From contig NZ_LNYA01000034.1 in NCBI RefSeq assembly GCF_001467615.1, positions 628,233 to 692,232 on the forward strand: a stretch of 64,000 nt of DNA, written 5' to 3'. Shown here one piece after another: positions 63,628 through 64,000 of the stretch. Within the stretch, counting starts at the first letter, position 1; every line of letters begins with the position of its first letter. Below the pieces are notes generated by a model that saw only the letters and a program-made list of their open reading frames with translations, had not been told where the DNA came from and did not search any database. A program made the translations under genes and the position numbers. The stretch is from Legionella erythra (GTDB taxonomy: Bacteria > Pseudomonadota > Gammaproteobacteria > Legionellales > Legionellaceae).

Positions 63628-64000
63628 TTACCCGGTGACTCTATCACCGAATTCGATCATAAAGCGATTCATAGCTGGTTTCCAGTTATGGATCGGCATG
63701 GTCCATTTCCGAGAGATTCGTTCAATCGCTAAATAAAGCAATTTAAAAACGGATTCATCAGAAGGAAACATGCGCTTGTTTTTTATTACTTTCCGCAAGG
63801 TCATATTCAATGACTCAATCGCATTGGTGGTGTAAATCGCCCGTCGAATATCCGCTGGATAATCAAAAAATGGAATGACTCGCTCCCAATCCCTGCGCCA
63901 GGAAGCACTGATTGATGGATACTGGCCATCCCATTTGGCAGAAAAGGCATCCAGCGCCATTTCAGCCTCAATGAGCGTATTGGCACTGTAAATGGTTTTC
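63628..64000 (-). CDS. IS256-family transposase, C-terminal part
   Basis: The frame enters from the right window edge and stops at 63628, giving about 124 residues. FDYPADIRRAIYTTNAIESLNMTLRKVIKNKRMFPSDESVFKLLYLAIERISRKW is the well-conserved C-terminal end of IS256-family (mutator-like) transposases, including the final catalytic Glu (NAIESLN). It lies about 80 bases past the IS481-type element. Its N-terminus is outside the window, so completeness cannot be judged. Confidence 0.9.
   Translation of the reverse strand, partial: KTIYSANTLIEAEMALDAFSAKWDGQYPSISASWRRDWERVIPFFDYPADIRRAIYTTNAIESLNMTLRKVIKNKRMFPSDESVFKLLYLAIERISRKWTMPIHNWKPAMNRFMIEFGDRVTG

Overview
The window looks like a Legionella-type gammaproteobacterial chromosome across its replication origin. 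The evidence is the rpmH-rnpA-yidD-yidC-mnmE block on the minus strand facing dnaA-dnaN-recF-gyrB on the plus strand, with an AT-rich, DnaA-box-containing gap between them. It is flanked by genes I know from the same place in L. pneumophila: an astacin protease (LegP), a RavA-position gene between gyrB and hfq, hflX, and a PlcC/CegC1-type phospholipase C. Synteny statements are from memory; no search was run.

Layout. 1-7600: accessory, effector-rich shoulder. It holds an alkB tail, legP overlapping a small secreted protein, a membrane/coiled-coil candidate effector with a broken tandem duplicate, an ArsR plus Old Yellow Enzyme unit with a self-contained operator/promoter, and two homologous OTU-like cysteine-protease candidates placed tail to tail. 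7609-18083: the origin core, including two parS-type sites in and after recF. 18084-24500: a RavA-position protein ending in a CaaX box, hfq-hflX, a thioredoxin, a lipase-like candidate effector with a PmrA-like box, and a PLC-like protein. 24697-30913: pirin, WrbA, a TauE-like permease, a GDSL lipase, DarP and RlmKL. 30934-40580: a LysR-ABC-HlyD-TolC operon whose ABC ATPase domain has lost its P-loop, divergent from a DabB-DabA bicarbonate-uptake operon with a third zinc-ribbon gene. 40668-48373: housekeeping and envelope genes (Mpo1-like, Tag, PagP/Rcp, APC permease, ExoD, Pit, CorC-like, Coq7). 48474-57105: a Sel1-repeat protein, a GH5 cellulase, a kinase-like candidate effector, a stand-alone WYL protein, small hypotheticals, a frameshifted acetate kinase and FabI.

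57235-64000 is an AT-richer accessory island. It holds a GNAT-Nudix fusion, a second GNAT, an integrase-like remnant, a four-TM orphan, a HigBA-type toxin-antitoxin pair with an operator, a complete REP-RAYT element (a tyrosine transposase between two inverted REP hairpins), a zinc/HNH-like protein, a complete IS481-type element, and an IS256 transposase running off the end.

The most unusual items are the P-loop-less ABC exporter sharing a LysR intergenic region with the DAB operon, the inverted OTU-like pair, the duplication that fused an effector-like N-terminus to an oxidoreductase tail, and the CaaX protein. I found no tRNA or rRNA gene and no CRISPR array.
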